This document shows positions 28,246 to 37,077 of a stretch of DNA of 64,000 nt, piece by piece. The notes under the pieces are model-generated. The model ran no database searches. It worked only from the letters and a program-made list of their open reading frames with translations, and was not told the origin of the DNA. Position numbers and translations under genes: made by a program. Positions within the stretch are counted from its first letter, which is position 1. Every line of letters begins with the position of its first letter. Source of the stretch: JAPPKS01 sp963667895 (GTDB lineage: Bacteria; Poribacteria; WGA-4E; PCPOR2b); assembly GCA_965223985.1 (NCBI GenBank), contig OZ245030.1, positions 1,674,001 through 1,738,000 of the forward strand, read 5' to 3'.

Positions 28246-28351
28246 CGACCGAATAGGATCAACTGAGCGAACAGCGAAGGCGATAGTTTTTACAGCTTCG
28301 AAGACCTATCGCCTGAGAAAACTATCGCGTTCCCTATTCGGTCACTTGATC
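28246..28351. repeat. Repeat B inverted pair (long hairpin)
   Basis: A forward unit from 28256 (GGATCAACTGAGCGAACAGC...GATAGTTTTT) faces an inverted unit (AAAACTATCGCGTTCCCTAT then TCGGTCACTTGATC). Arms of over 30 nt with few mismatches can fold into a hairpin of about 100 nt. It directly follows the guaA stop and may serve as its transcript end. Confidence 0.8.
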
Positions 28352-28412
28352 TGTTTGCCTTGTTTCGCAATCCAGCCTATGTGGAAGACCTGTAACGGCG
28401 AATGAAATTTTA

Positions 28413-30569
28413 ATGACAGATCTTCTTGAGTCTTTGAATCCAGTTCAACGTAAAGCAGTCCAACATACCGAAGGGCCCTTGCTGCTCTTGTCAGGTGCAG
28501 GCAGCGGCAAAACCCGTGTGATCACCCACCGAATCGCCTATCTCATCCGCCACCACGACGTTTCACCGTATAATATCCTTGCGGTAACGTTCACCAACAA
28601 AGCTGCCGGGGAGATGAGATCGCGTCTTGAGAACCTGATCGGTTCGATCAGCCAGCACCTGTGGGCAGCGACTTTCCATTCGACTTGTGCGCGGATTCTG
28701 CGCAAGGACATTGAGCGGCTTGGCTATTCTCGCTCTTTCACGATTTACGACACCGCAGATCAGCTTACGCTCATTAAGGAAATTCTCAAGCGGCTACAAC
28801 TGCGGGAGAGCGATGTTCATCCAAAGGCTATCCTCAGTACCATCAGTAAAGCCAAGAACGAACTCACTACCCCTGAAATGTACGCGAAGACAGTCAGCGA
28901 TTTCTTTGAAGAGCGCGTCGAACTGATTTATCGGATGTACCAGGACAGTCTTCGTGAAAATAACGCCCTCGATTTTGACGATCTCATCATGCTCACGGTT
29001 AACTTGCTTGAATCTCGGTCTGATGTCCTGGGGTTCTATCAGAGCAAATTTCGATATATCCTAATTGATGAGTATCAGGACACAAACCACAGCCAGTATC
29101 GACTAGTAAATGCGTTGGCGAAAAAGCATCGAAACATCTGCGCGGTAGGCGACGACGATCAGTCGATATACTCGTGGAGAGGCGCTGACATCAACAACAT
29201 CCTCGATTTCGAGCGGGACTATCCGAACACAACTGTCCTCCGTTTAGAGCAAAACTATCGCTCCACCCAAAATATCCTCGAAGCGGCGTATGAAGTCGTC
29301 CGGAACAATAGTATGCGAACGGAGAAAAAACTGTGGACTCAGAACAAGATGGGAGAGTGCATCCGCTGCTTTGAGGCTCTGGACGAGAACGAGGAGGCTG
29401 ACGTAGTTTTGCGGGAAATTGAGCGTTGGCGAGAGAAAGGGGTGAAATACGGAGAATGTGTAATCTTCTATCGAATCAATGCGCAGTCCCGCACGTTTGA
29501 GGACGCCCTCAGAAAAGCCAATATCCCGTATCAGATTGTGGGAAGCGTCCGATTCTATGAGCGATTGGAAATTAAAAACATAATGGCATACCTGCGAGTT
29601 ATTGCCAACCCGGCAGACACAATCAGTCTCAGGCGCATCATCAATGTCCCTCGTAGAGGGATTGGTGAAACAACGCTACAACGACTGGAGATTTTCGCTC
29701 GCGAGGCGGGCATCTCCCTGCTCAAAGCTATCAAGCGAGTTGGCGAAGTTACCACGCTTCGTGAAGCGGAGCGGGACAAAGTCCGAATATTCGCCCAGCT
29801 CATCGAATCCTTTAAGGCAGAAGATTCGGCTGCACATACAATAGAGCAGCTACTCAATCGTTCTGGGTACCTTAAATCTCTGATGCAAGAAGGCACAATT
29901 GAGGCGCAAAGTCGAGTCGAGAACGTCCGTGAGTTAGTCACCGCCGCCGTTGAATATGACGAGCGTGAAACCGAACCGACGTTAGCTGGTTTTTTGGAGA
30001 TGATTACTCTAGTCGCTGACATCGACACTATGGATGACAAAAGCGACGTGGTCACGCTCATGACCCTGCATAGTGCGAAGGGGCTGGAATTTCCCATTGT
30101 TTTCATGGTGGGGATGGAACAAGGGTTAATGCCGCATAAGCGTTCATTTTCCAGCGAAGCCGAACTGGAGGAGGAACGGCGGCTCTGTTACGTTGGCATT
30201 ACACGAGCGAAAGAGCAGGTTTACATGACTTATGCTCGCGAGCGGCGGCAGTACGGCTACACTGAACATTCGATACCCTCGTGTTTCATTGAAGAGATTC
30301 CCCACGAATTGCTAAATCGTGAAGAAGTCTATAAACCTTCCCACCGTGCGGTCGTATCATCCTATGACCCGGATCAGCCAGACGATGATGTGGACTTTTC
30401 ATTCGATTACGAAGTTGGAGAGGTTGTGTACCACACAAAGTTCGGAAGAGGAAAAATTACCGCCATGAGTGGATATGGGGCTGATATGCGTGTCACTATT
30501 CGGTTCGCACGTGGAATTGAGAAAACCCTAATGGCGGGATATGCAAGGCTGCAAAGAGCAGAATCATAG
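28413..30569 (+). CDS. pcrA: UvrD/PcrA-type superfamily 1 DNA helicase
   Basis: 718 residues, a normal length. 3'-5' helicase motifs in order: Walker A SGAGSGKTRVITHRIAYLI (about 28), Walker B LIDEYQDTNHSQY (about 222), GDDDQSIYSWRGAD, LEQNYRSTQNILEAA, the motif V/VI block TLMTLHSAKGLEFPIVFMVG (about 552) and EERRLCYVGITRAKEQVY. The C-terminal VGEVVYHTKFGRGKITAMSG is the Tudor-like RNA polymerase-binding domain of PcrA. It works in excision repair and in clearing proteins from DNA. PcrA and UvrD are hard to separate by eye. Confidence 0.95.
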   Translation: MTDLLESLNPVQRKAVQHTEGPLLLLSGAGSGKTRVITHRIAYLIRHHDVSPYNILAVTFTNKAAGEMRSRLENLIGSISQHLWAATFHSTCARILRKDIERLGYSRSFTIYDTADQLTLIKEILKRLQLRESDVHPKAILSTISKAKNELTTPEMYAKTVSDFFEERVELIYRMYQDSLRENNALDFDDLIMLTVNLLESRSDVLGFYQSKFRYILIDEYQDTNHSQYRLVNALAKKHRNICAVGDDDQSIYSWRGADINNILDFERDYPNTTVLRLEQNYRSTQNILEAAYEVVRNNSMRTEKKLWTQNKMGECIRCFEALDENEEADVVLREIERWREKGVKYGECVIFYRINAQSRTFEDALRKANIPYQIVGSVRFYERLEIKNIMAYLRVIANPADTISLRRIINVPRRGIGETTLQRLEIFAREAGISLLKAIKRVGEVTTLREAERDKVRIFAQLIESFKAEDSAAHTIEQLLNRSGYLKSLMQEGTIEAQSRVENVRELVTAAVEYDERETEPTLAGFLEMITLVADIDTMDDKSDVVTLMTLHSAKGLEFPIVFMVGMEQGLMPHKRSFSSEAELEEERRLCYVGITRAKEQVYMTYARERRQYGYTEHSIPSCFIEEIPHELLNREEVYKPSHRAVVSSYDPDQPDDDVDFSFDYEVGEVVYHTKFGRGKITAMSGYGADMRVTIRFARGIEKTLMAGYARLQRAES

Positions 30570-30685
30570 ATGATTGGAAATTTATCATAATTTGGAATCG
30601 GATAGCGAATCTACGGATGAAACTGATACCTATCGTAATTTTTGGTAGCATGTAATTTATAAAAGCAAAAGGTAGGAGAACCCAG

Positions 30686-30976
30686 ATGGCAACCATCACG
30701 ACAAACGAAGTGCAACACGCTGCGACCCTTGCACGACTTGAATTTAATGAAGAAGAAATAGAGCAGTTCGCCCATCAACTCGCCCGGATTCTAGACTATA
30801 TTGGAAAGTTGAACGAATTGGATACGACCGATGTGCCGCCAACTTCGCATGTCCTACCCATCCACAACGTCGTCAAAGCAGATGTTGCTAAGTCCTCCTA
30901 TCCACGAGACGATGTTTTGGAAGGTGCCCCGAGCGCAGAGGAGGGATATTTTGAGGTGCCGAAGGTGATTGAGTAA
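30686..30976 (+). CDS. gatC: Asp/Glu-tRNA amidotransferase subunit C
   Basis: 96 residues, full length for GatC: VQHAATLARLEFNEEEIEQF, LARILDYIGKLNELDTTDVP then PTSHVLP, VLEGAPSAEEGYFEVPKVIE. GatC wraps around GatA and GatB in the GatCAB complex that amidates mischarged Glu-tRNA(Gln) or Asp-tRNA(Asn). GGAG is 9 nt from the ATG. gatA follows after 46 bp; gatB is not in the window. Confidence 0.97.
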   Translation: MATITTNEVQHAATLARLEFNEEEIEQFAHQLARILDYIGKLNELDTTDVPPTSHVLPIHNVVKADVAKSSYPRDDVLEGAPSAEEGYFEVPKVIE

Positions 30977-31022
30977 ACTGGTTTTGGATTTTGCATAAAG
31001 CGGAAATAGGAGTAAATGTTTC

Positions 31023-32483
31023 ATGTCACTACACGAACTGACAGCCCACGAACTTCACGAAAAATTGAAAGCATGCGAAATCACTTCTGTTGAACTCACG
31101 CAATCAGTGTATGACCGGATTGGCGCCGTTGAAGAACAGATACAAGGGTATATTACATTAACAAAGGAGATTGCTTTCGATCAAGCCGCTGACGCTGACG
31201 CGGGTTTTGAACGCGGCGATGAAATGCAGCCGCTCGCTGGAATTCCTATTGCTATCAAGGACGTGATCTGTACAAAAGACGTGTTGACAACCTGTGGCTC
31301 GAAGATTTTGCACAGCTTTGTTTCGCCCTACGACGCCGCCGTTATGACCAAAATTCGTCATCAGGGATTTGTAATGATCGGCAAAACAAACATGGACGAA
31401 TTTGCGATGGGGTCATCAACAGAAAATTCGGCGTATAAGATTACGCGCAATCCTTGGAATCTAGAAACCATCCCCGGCGGCTCAAGCGGCGGTTCCGCTG
31501 CCGTTGTCGCCGCAGATGCAGCAATCTGCTCTCTCGGCTCAGACACCGGCGGTTCTATTCGACAACCCGCTGCGCTTTGCGGTGTCGTTGGAATGAAGCC
31601 AACTTACGGACGTGTGTCGCGGTATGGGCTGGTTGCGTTTGCATCGTCCTTAGATCAGATTGGACCCTTCTCCAAGGATGTGACCGATAGCGCTTTGATG
31701 CTCAATGCCATCTGTGGACATGATCCCATGGATTCTACTTCCGCGAATCTTCCCGACATAGACTTCACCCACAGTTTAATCAACGACATCAAAGGGATTA
31801 AGATTGGCATCCCGAAGGAATATTTCATAGAAGGGATAGAAGCAGAAGTTGAAGCGTGCGTGCGGGACGCAATTGAGGTACTACGAGGGTGCGGTGCGAT
31901 TATCGAAGAGATTTCCTTACCCCATACCGAATATGCGATTGCAACATATTACATCATCGCTCCTGCTGAAGCGAGCGCGAATCTTGCGCGGTACGATGGC
32001 GTGCGCTACGGCTTCCGTGCCAATAATGCCGAAAACCTCATTGATATGTACAGAAAGACACGCAGTCAAGGTTTCGGAGAGGAAGTCAAGCGCCGGATCA
32101 TGCTCGGCACTTATGCGCTTAGTTCGGGATACTACGATGCCTATTACCTGAAAGCGCAAAAAGTACGGACACTGATTAAGTCAGATTTTGATGACGCCTT
32201 CGAAAAAGTTGATGTAATCGCGGCGCCAACCTCACCAACGCCGGCATTTAAGATTGGCGAGCGGACATCCGACCCGCTACAGATGTACCTCTCGGACCTT
32301 CTGACTACGCCAGCAAGTCTCGCGGGCATACCGGCAGTTTCCATACCGTGTGGTTTAACACACAGCGGTTTACCTGTTGGGTTGCAAATCCTCGCCCCTC
32401 CGTTTGAGGAGAAAAAAGTCCTGCGAATGGCATACACCTTTGAGCAACACACCAACCACCATCAGAAGAAACCGAATCTGTAA
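31023..32483 (+). CDS. gatA: Asp/Glu-tRNA amidotransferase subunit A
   Basis: 486 residues, full length. The amidase-signature catalytic triad is present: Lys in IPIAIKDVICT (about residue 77), the cis-Ser in LGSDTGGSIRQPAALCG and the Ser nucleophile region PGGSSGGSAAVVAA (about 152-177). It hydrolyses glutamine to supply ammonia to GatB. The ending (KVLRMAYTFEQHTNHHQKKP) matches GatA. TAGGAG lies upstream of the ATG. Cotranscribed with gatC. Confidence 0.97.
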   Translation: MSLHELTAHELHEKLKACEITSVELTQSVYDRIGAVEEQIQGYITLTKEIAFDQAADADAGFERGDEMQPLAGIPIAIKDVICTKDVLTTCGSKILHSFVSPYDAAVMTKIRHQGFVMIGKTNMDEFAMGSSTENSAYKITRNPWNLETIPGGSSGGSAAVVAADAAICSLGSDTGGSIRQPAALCGVVGMKPTYGRVSRYGLVAFASSLDQIGPFSKDVTDSALMLNAICGHDPMDSTSANLPDIDFTHSLINDIKGIKIGIPKEYFIEGIEAEVEACVRDAIEVLRGCGAIIEEISLPHTEYAIATYYIIAPAEASANLARYDGVRYGFRANNAENLIDMYRKTRSQGFGEEVKRRIMLGTYALSSGYYDAYYLKAQKVRTLIKSDFDDAFEKVDVIAAPTSPTPAFKIGERTSDPLQMYLSDLLTTPASLAGIPAVSIPCGLTHSGLPVGLQILAPPFEEKKVLRMAYTFEQHTNHHQKKPNL

Positions 32484-32621
32484 AATTTGAAAGAAATTAT
32501 TACTGCTTTATACGTAGTTGGCTCAAACGAAGACAATACATGCCGGAGTTTCCAAGAGCAAGCGGCAAACTCACGGTATATGAAGTATCCGAATGTACTT
32601 CGGCTAGGAGGGTGAATCCCA

Positions 32622-33131
32622 ATGAGCAATACGAAACCGAGCAACCTTGTTTTTGTGCCCACGGGCGGATTAATCGGCGCAGTTGTCGGTGGCATTCTAT
32701 GGGCAAAATATATTCAATGGACCGGCTATACACCAGGTTGGGTTGCGTTCGCCATCGGTCTCTTCACTGGACTCGGTGTACTGTTGATGGGCAGATCTCG
32801 GGCGATTAGTGTTTGCTTTATCTCCTCACTTTTTGCCATCTTCGGCGTCCTGTTCGGCAAATATCTTGATGTCCGGTGGAACGCACTCGAACGAATCAAA
32901 ACTCAAGTGATCGACACATATGGAATTTCCTCGAATCAAGCCGAACCCATAGCTCAGACCATTTTCGCCGGTCAATCTACCTGGGAACTTATGAGGAGTC
33001 AGATGGAGTGGGGAGATTTAATCTTCTACGTGACTGCTGCCCTAATCGCTTTTTATGTGGTTTACAGCCGAGTCCTTCATCGGTATTTTTTCAAATCTAG
33101 GCAATCAAGGATAGCGCCTCAAGACCCATGA
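32622..33131 (+). CDS. Hypothetical membrane protein
   Basis: 169 residues with four likely helices: LVFVPTGGLIGAVVGGILWA, WVAFAIGLFTGLGVLLMG, ICFISSLFAIFGVLFGKYL-type stretch (about 55-85), and LIFYVTAALIAFYVVYS (about 133-150). A soluble helical loop of about 40 residues lies between spans 3 and 4. GGAGGG stands 9 nt before the ATG. It lies between gatA and ctpA on the same strand. I do not recognise a family beyond a GYCFxxF-like fold of small inner-membrane proteins. Confidence 0.6.
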   Translation: MSNTKPSNLVFVPTGGLIGAVVGGILWAKYIQWTGYTPGWVAFAIGLFTGLGVLLMGRSRAISVCFISSLFAIFGVLFGKYLDVRWNALERIKTQVIDTYGISSNQAEPIAQTIFAGQSTWELMRSQMEWGDLIFYVTAALIAFYVVYSRVLHRYFFKSRQSRIAPQDP

Positions 33132-33181
33132 GGTGAAACAAACTAATTGAAATCGATCAAAACCGAAATAGGCGAGAATTT

Positions 33182-34630
33182 ATGAAATCAAAGCGACTTT
33201 ATCCATTAAGTTGGCTCGGTGGTGCTATTGTTTTGGGGTTCATGCTGTCCTTCAATCCGATAATAGCTATCGCACAGGTTGAAGAGCCGATCTCCAGAAA
33301 TCCGTTAGATGATGAGATATTGGAACACATTCATTTGCTTTCAGAAGTATTAGCACGTATCCAGCAGGAACACCGAGACAATCCTGAACCGATGCAACTC
33401 ATGTACGGCGCAATCCGTGGTATGCTGCGAACGTTAGATCCCTACAGTCAATTCCTCGAGCCAAAAAATTACGCTGAATTCCGCGCAGAAAATCGGGGAA
33501 CCTATGGTGGGCTTGGCATGGCAATCGGTATCAGAAAAAATCAGTTGACAGTCATCGCCCCTTTCGAGGACACGCCCGCTGGTCAGGCAGGTATTCAAAG
33601 CGGAGATGTCATCAACGAGATCGAAGGAGAAGCGACATCGAAAATGACAATCGTGGATGCTGTCAAACTCCTTCGGGGCGAGCCGGGGACGGAAGTGAAG
33701 GTCACAATCATCCGTGAGGGAGAACTTGAACCGCTAGAGGTGACTATGACGCGAGATGTTATCCGATTTCCAAGCGTCGAATCTAAAACCCTCAAGGGAA
33801 ATGTCGGATATATCCGGATTAACCAATTCCGTCAAACAACAGTAGCAGACGTCGATGAAGCCCTTGAGACTTTCAATCAGCAAGATATTCGTGGGATTGT
33901 TTTAGATTTAAGATGGAATCCCGGCGGCTTACTTCAGTCTGCTGTTGAAATTGCCAGTGATTTTTTAGATTCCGGACAATTGATTGTCTACACCCAAGGG
34001 AAGCAGCCGAGGCAAAATTTTGTAGCGGTCGAAGCGAAGCAGCAGAAACGTTATCCCCTAGTGGTGCTTGTGAATTCGGGAAGTGCGAGCGGATCAGAAA
34101 TTGTTGCGGCAGCGATCAAGGATCACGGACATGGTTTAGTCATGGGAGAAAAAACCTTCGGTAAAGCTTCGGTGCAACAAATCTTTCCGCTCAGCGGAGG
34201 TGCCGCAATTAAGCTGACAACAGCCCACTACTACAGTCCTAGTGGTATTGACATTCATGATGTCGGTATCTCTCCTGATATTGTGGTGCCGTGGTTCAAC
34301 CGGTCAGAAGGTAAGATGTTAGTCAAACTCCGCTCTCATGAGAAAATCAAGGCGTTCATTGAGGACAATGGTGATGACATCCTTAATCAGCTAGAAACAG
34401 CCCGGTCGGTGTCGAGAGACGATCGCGAAGCATCGGCGATTCTGAGAAAATACCGACAACTTGTGGATTCGCTCGCAAATGAACAAATTATTTTGAGCGA
34501 TGCAGGTATAAAACTGGCGATTGCTCGTCAGACAGAGAATAAACTCGATGAGTATGAATACGATCCTCAGATTTTCTCAGCTATTCAACAGTTGCAAGCC
34601 ATTGAATTGCTTCGAACAAAGTTAGAGTAG
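33182..34630 (+). CDS. ctpA: Carboxyl-terminal processing protease (S41, CtpA-type)
   Basis: 482 residues. An N-terminal export signal is followed by a helical region, a PDZ domain (about 105-185: YGGLGMAIGIRKNQLTVIAP, PAGQAGIQSGDVINEIEGEA) and the S41 core, with GYIRINQFRQTT, DLRWNPGGLLQSAVEIASDF, the nucleophile block LVNSGSASGSEIVAAAIKDH (Ser about 303) and GEKTFGKASVQ with the catalytic Lys. Such periplasmic Ser/Lys proteases trim or degrade envelope proteins from the C-terminus. The C-terminal about 110 residues are a helical extension. Confidence 0.95.
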   Translation: MKSKRLYPLSWLGGAIVLGFMLSFNPIIAIAQVEEPISRNPLDDEILEHIHLLSEVLARIQQEHRDNPEPMQLMYGAIRGMLRTLDPYSQFLEPKNYAEFRAENRGTYGGLGMAIGIRKNQLTVIAPFEDTPAGQAGIQSGDVINEIEGEATSKMTIVDAVKLLRGEPGTEVKVTIIREGELEPLEVTMTRDVIRFPSVESKTLKGNVGYIRINQFRQTTVADVDEALETFNQQDIRGIVLDLRWNPGGLLQSAVEIASDFLDSGQLIVYTQGKQPRQNFVAVEAKQQKRYPLVVLVNSGSASGSEIVAAAIKDHGHGLVMGEKTFGKASVQQIFPLSGGAAIKLTTAHYYSPSGIDIHDVGISPDIVVPWFNRSEGKMLVKLRSHEKIKAFIEDNGDDILNQLETARSVSRDDREASAILRKYRQLVDSLANEQIILSDAGIKLAIARQTENKLDEYEYDPQIFSAIQQLQAIELLRTKLE

Positions 34631-34652
34631 GATCGACCGACTGAATAGGGAA

Positions 34653-34684
34653 GGATCAAGCGAACGAATAGTGAGTGCGATAGT
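34653..34684 (+). repeat. Repeat B copy in front of the duplicated hisF start
   Basis: A 32-nt unit (GGATCAAGCGAACGAATAG ... GTGCGATAGT), preceded by a shorter GGATCGACCGACTGAATAGGG echo at 34630-34650. A near-identical unit lies at 34760-34791. Confidence 0.85.
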
Positions 34685-34717
34685 CTTTACTAGCTTTCCG
34701 GTTCACGAGGATGAATC

Positions 34718-34801
34718 ATGATTACCAAGCGCATTATTCCCTGTCTTGACGTTCGAGCGGGATCAAGCGAACGAATAGTGAGTACGATAGTTCTTCATTG
34801 A
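34718..34801 (+). pseudogene. Duplicated 5' fragment of hisF fused to repeat B
   Basis: The reading frame starts at ATG 34718 with MITKRIIPCLDVRAG, the same as the true HisF N-terminus, then reads into the repeat B unit at 34760-34791 (SSERIVSTIVLH) and stops at TGA 34801. GAGGATGAATC before this ATG is a better Shine-Dalgarno than that of the real gene. The fragment and the real start differ at several third positions, so the duplication is not recent. It could act as a short upstream open frame. Confidence 0.75.
34760..34791 (+). repeat. Repeat B copy at the hisF duplication junction
   Basis: The unit (GGATCAAGCGAACGAATAG ... GTACGATAGT) begins exactly where homology to hisF ends, after the shared GACGTTCGAGCGGG. 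It differs from the copy at 34653 by one base. Confidence 0.85.
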
Positions 34802-34859
34802 GATGTTAGGCGATAGTTTTCAAGTCTTCACTAGCTTTGCGGGTTCACGAGAATGTAAT

Positions 34860-35639
34860 ATGATTACTAAGCGCATTATCCCCTGCCTAGACGTTCGAGC
34901 GGGTAAGGTGACCAAAGGCATCGCCTTTCAAGGAAATATCGACATCGGAGATCCGGTCCATATGGCACGCTTTTATTATGAGAGCGGTGCGGATGAACTT
35001 GTCTTCTACGACATTACGGCGAGCAACGAAAGACGTGATATCATGATTGATGTTGTTTCGGCGGTAGCGCTGGAAATCTTCATCCCCTTCTCTGTCGGCG
35101 GCGGGCTTAGGACCTTGGAGGATATGCGTCGTGTGCTTCTCGCAGGTGCTGAAAAAGTCAGTATTGACTCTGGCGCCGTCAGAAATCCGCAACTGATTAC
35201 GGAGGGAGCGAAGGCATTTGGCAGTCAGTGTGTCGTCCTAAGTATGCAGGTGAAGCGCGTTCCGAAAAGCGATTCTATCCTGAGCGGTTACGAGATTTAT
35301 ATTGATGGCGGGCGTCGTCCAACAGGATTGGATGCGCTACAGTGGACACAGCGCGGCGTCGAATTGGGAGCAGGCGAGGTTGTTGTTAACAGTATAGATC
35401 AGGATGGAACTAAAGCGGGATATGAACTTAAGCTAACACAGACAATCGCGGATGCGGTTCCTGTGCCCGTGGTTGCCTCGGGAGGCGCCGGAAATCCAGA
35501 ACATCTTCGTGATGTATTCGTCGAAAGCCATGCCGACGCCGCCATTGTCGCCTCCATCACACACTATGGGGAATTTTCGATTGAGAACATCAAACGGCAC
35601 CTCAAGGAGGCAAGCGTTCCCGTACGCAATACATGGTAA
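34860..35639 (+). CDS. hisF: Imidazole glycerol phosphate synthase cyclase subunit
   Basis: 259 residues, the normal length. HisF makes imidazole glycerol phosphate and AICAR in histidine synthesis from PRFAR and ammonia supplied by HisH. The (beta/alpha)8 barrel has the catalytic Asp in MITKRIIPCLDV (Asp 11) and in NSIDQDGTKAGYEL (about 130-143), and the phosphate-binding loops PFSVGGGLRT and VASGGAGNPEHL. I use ATG 34860 because the protein begins there in the family; an ATG at 34803 adds 19 non-conserved residues. The 5' region carries an old tandem duplication. No other his gene is nearby. Confidence 0.95.
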   Translation: MITKRIIPCLDVRAGKVTKGIAFQGNIDIGDPVHMARFYYESGADELVFYDITASNERRDIMIDVVSAVALEIFIPFSVGGGLRTLEDMRRVLLAGAEKVSIDSGAVRNPQLITEGAKAFGSQCVVLSMQVKRVPKSDSILSGYEIYIDGGRRPTGLDALQWTQRGVELGAGEVVVNSIDQDGTKAGYELKLTQTIADAVPVPVVASGGAGNPEHLRDVFVESHADAAIVASITHYGEFSIENIKRHLKEASVPVRNTW

Positions 35640-35663
35640 CCCGTCAAGGTTAGTTTGGTTGTA

Positions 35664-35692
35664 TTGACAACAGTTATTTCCCCTGTTAAAAT
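35664..35692 (+). promoter_or_regulatory. Strong sigma-70-type promoter
   Basis: TTGACA at 35664-35669, 17-nt spacer, TAAAAT at 35687-35692 (11 of 12 consensus positions). It drives the TolB-like gene at 35803 with a leader of about 100 nt. Confidence 0.65.
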
Positions 35693-35802
35693 CGGTGTAG
35701 AAAGAATTGGGTTGCGCCAACCCATACCCATACGAACTTACGAGATGACCTATATGCACCTAGAGTCGAGCATTGATGAACTATGCCAGGAGGTAACGAG
35801 TC

Positions 35803-36813
35803 ATGGAAATCCGGAAAACATTCGCGTGTGCTGTATGCGTCAGTCTGTTTCTCTTGAAGGGCATCGTGCTGCCGCGAAGTGCCCTGGCGGAAGCACCCGA
35901 TAAACCAACGCTTGCGATTACTGCTAACGCGGAAGGCGGCAATATCTGGTTGATGGACCCCGATGGGAAGAATCCGCGCCCAATTCTAGCGATTAAGGGA
36001 AACCCCGTACCCTTGGGTTTAGTGTGGTCACCGGACGGCAATAAGCTCGCCTTCCATACCGAAATCAAGAAGAACATTGATGTCTATGTAGTCGATGCTA
36101 ACGGCGAGAATCTCCGACAACTCACGAACCATGAGGCGGAAGATAGTTGGCCGAACTGGCACCCCAGCGGTCAAAAGATAGCGTTCGCCACCAATCGAGA
36201 CGGAAACTTTGAAATCTACGAGATGACTTCGAGAGGGGAAGTTCCGCAGAACATCACACATAACCCTGCCAACGACAATTATCCCGCATGGTCGCGTGAC
36301 GGTCGGAAGATTGCCTTCTCCTCCATCCGAGGGAAAACCCTCGGAGACATCTGGGTGATGGATGCGAGTGGCGAAAATCCTAAAAATCTGACCAATCATC
36401 GCGCCGAGGATTTCCGGCCCAGATGGTCGCCAGATAGTCAGAAGATAGCTTGGCTTTCCCGTCGGACCGGGAGGGGACACGTTTATGTGATGGACGCCGA
36501 TGGTGAAAATTTCTTGCAAATCGTAAAACCGCCTAGCTCCGAAAAGCGGGATCCCGAATGGTCTCCGGATGGTAAAAAAATTGCTTGCGTTCACTTCGCA
36601 GGAAATCAGGCAAGTATCCTCATATTTCAGGCGGATGTGAAGGAGCAAGACGCAGAGCTCGTCGAAAGACTTCCCGCCATAGGTGTCCCAAACCGGGCCC
36701 CGGCGTGGTTCGATCCTGACTTTGTCAAACCATTCTCCGTCTCTCCCGCTGAGAAGCGATCTCTGAGCTGGGGCTGGCTCAAGCAGGTGGGAGATATGTT
36801 GTCCGGTAGATAG
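35803..36813 (+). CDS. TolB-like beta-propeller (PD40) exported protein
   Basis: 336 residues with an export signal (CAVCVSLFLLKGIVLPRSALA). Six PD40-type propeller repeats are visible as IWLMDPDGKNPRPI, VYVVDANGENLRQLTNHE, IYEMTSRGEVPQNITHNP, IWVMDASGENPKNLTNHR, VYVMDADGENFLQIV, each with a WSPDGxKIAF-type strand. This is the fold of the periplasmic TolB C-terminal domain. The N-terminal TolB domain is absent, so it is a stand-alone propeller, probably periplasmic or secreted. GGAGG lies 9 nt before the ATG. Confidence 0.85.
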   Translation: MEIRKTFACAVCVSLFLLKGIVLPRSALAEAPDKPTLAITANAEGGNIWLMDPDGKNPRPILAIKGNPVPLGLVWSPDGNKLAFHTEIKKNIDVYVVDANGENLRQLTNHEAEDSWPNWHPSGQKIAFATNRDGNFEIYEMTSRGEVPQNITHNPANDNYPAWSRDGRKIAFSSIRGKTLGDIWVMDASGENPKNLTNHRAEDFRPRWSPDSQKIAWLSRRTGRGHVYVMDADGENFLQIVKPPSSEKRDPEWSPDGKKIACVHFAGNQASILIFQADVKEQDAELVERLPAIGVPNRAPAWFDPDFVKPFSVSPAEKRSLSWGWLKQVGDMLSGR

Positions 36814-37077
36814 TGTGGTGAAAAGCAGAAGCTATGGGATTGACAATTCACTAGAGCTCGTTGAATTGATATATCCCAATCCTTGGATTGCCTCTTCGGT
36901 CGAGAGACCAAGACTTCACGCCTTTTCTTCGCCGCGGATATAGTTATTAAAGTGCTTGTACCAACTGCCTCTATCCCACCAAGCCACGAAGTTGACGATT
37001 GCGGATTGACCGAAGAAAATCAATCCAAAATCCACAACTGAGAAGTGCGCATGCCCCAATCCTGTGCCGGGTGATTT

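Noticed and set aside
29555..30106. 183-codon minus-strand frame inside the UvrD/PcrA gene
   Set aside because: Antisense shadow of a highly conserved helicase with no recognisable product.
35433..35759. 108-codon minus-strand frame at the end of hisF
   Set aside because: Antisense to hisF and to the promoter region of the next gene; no support.
36028..36648. 206-codon minus-strand frame opposite the TolB-like gene
   Set aside because: Shadow of the repeated propeller strands; its apparent periodicity is inherited from the sense-strand repeats.
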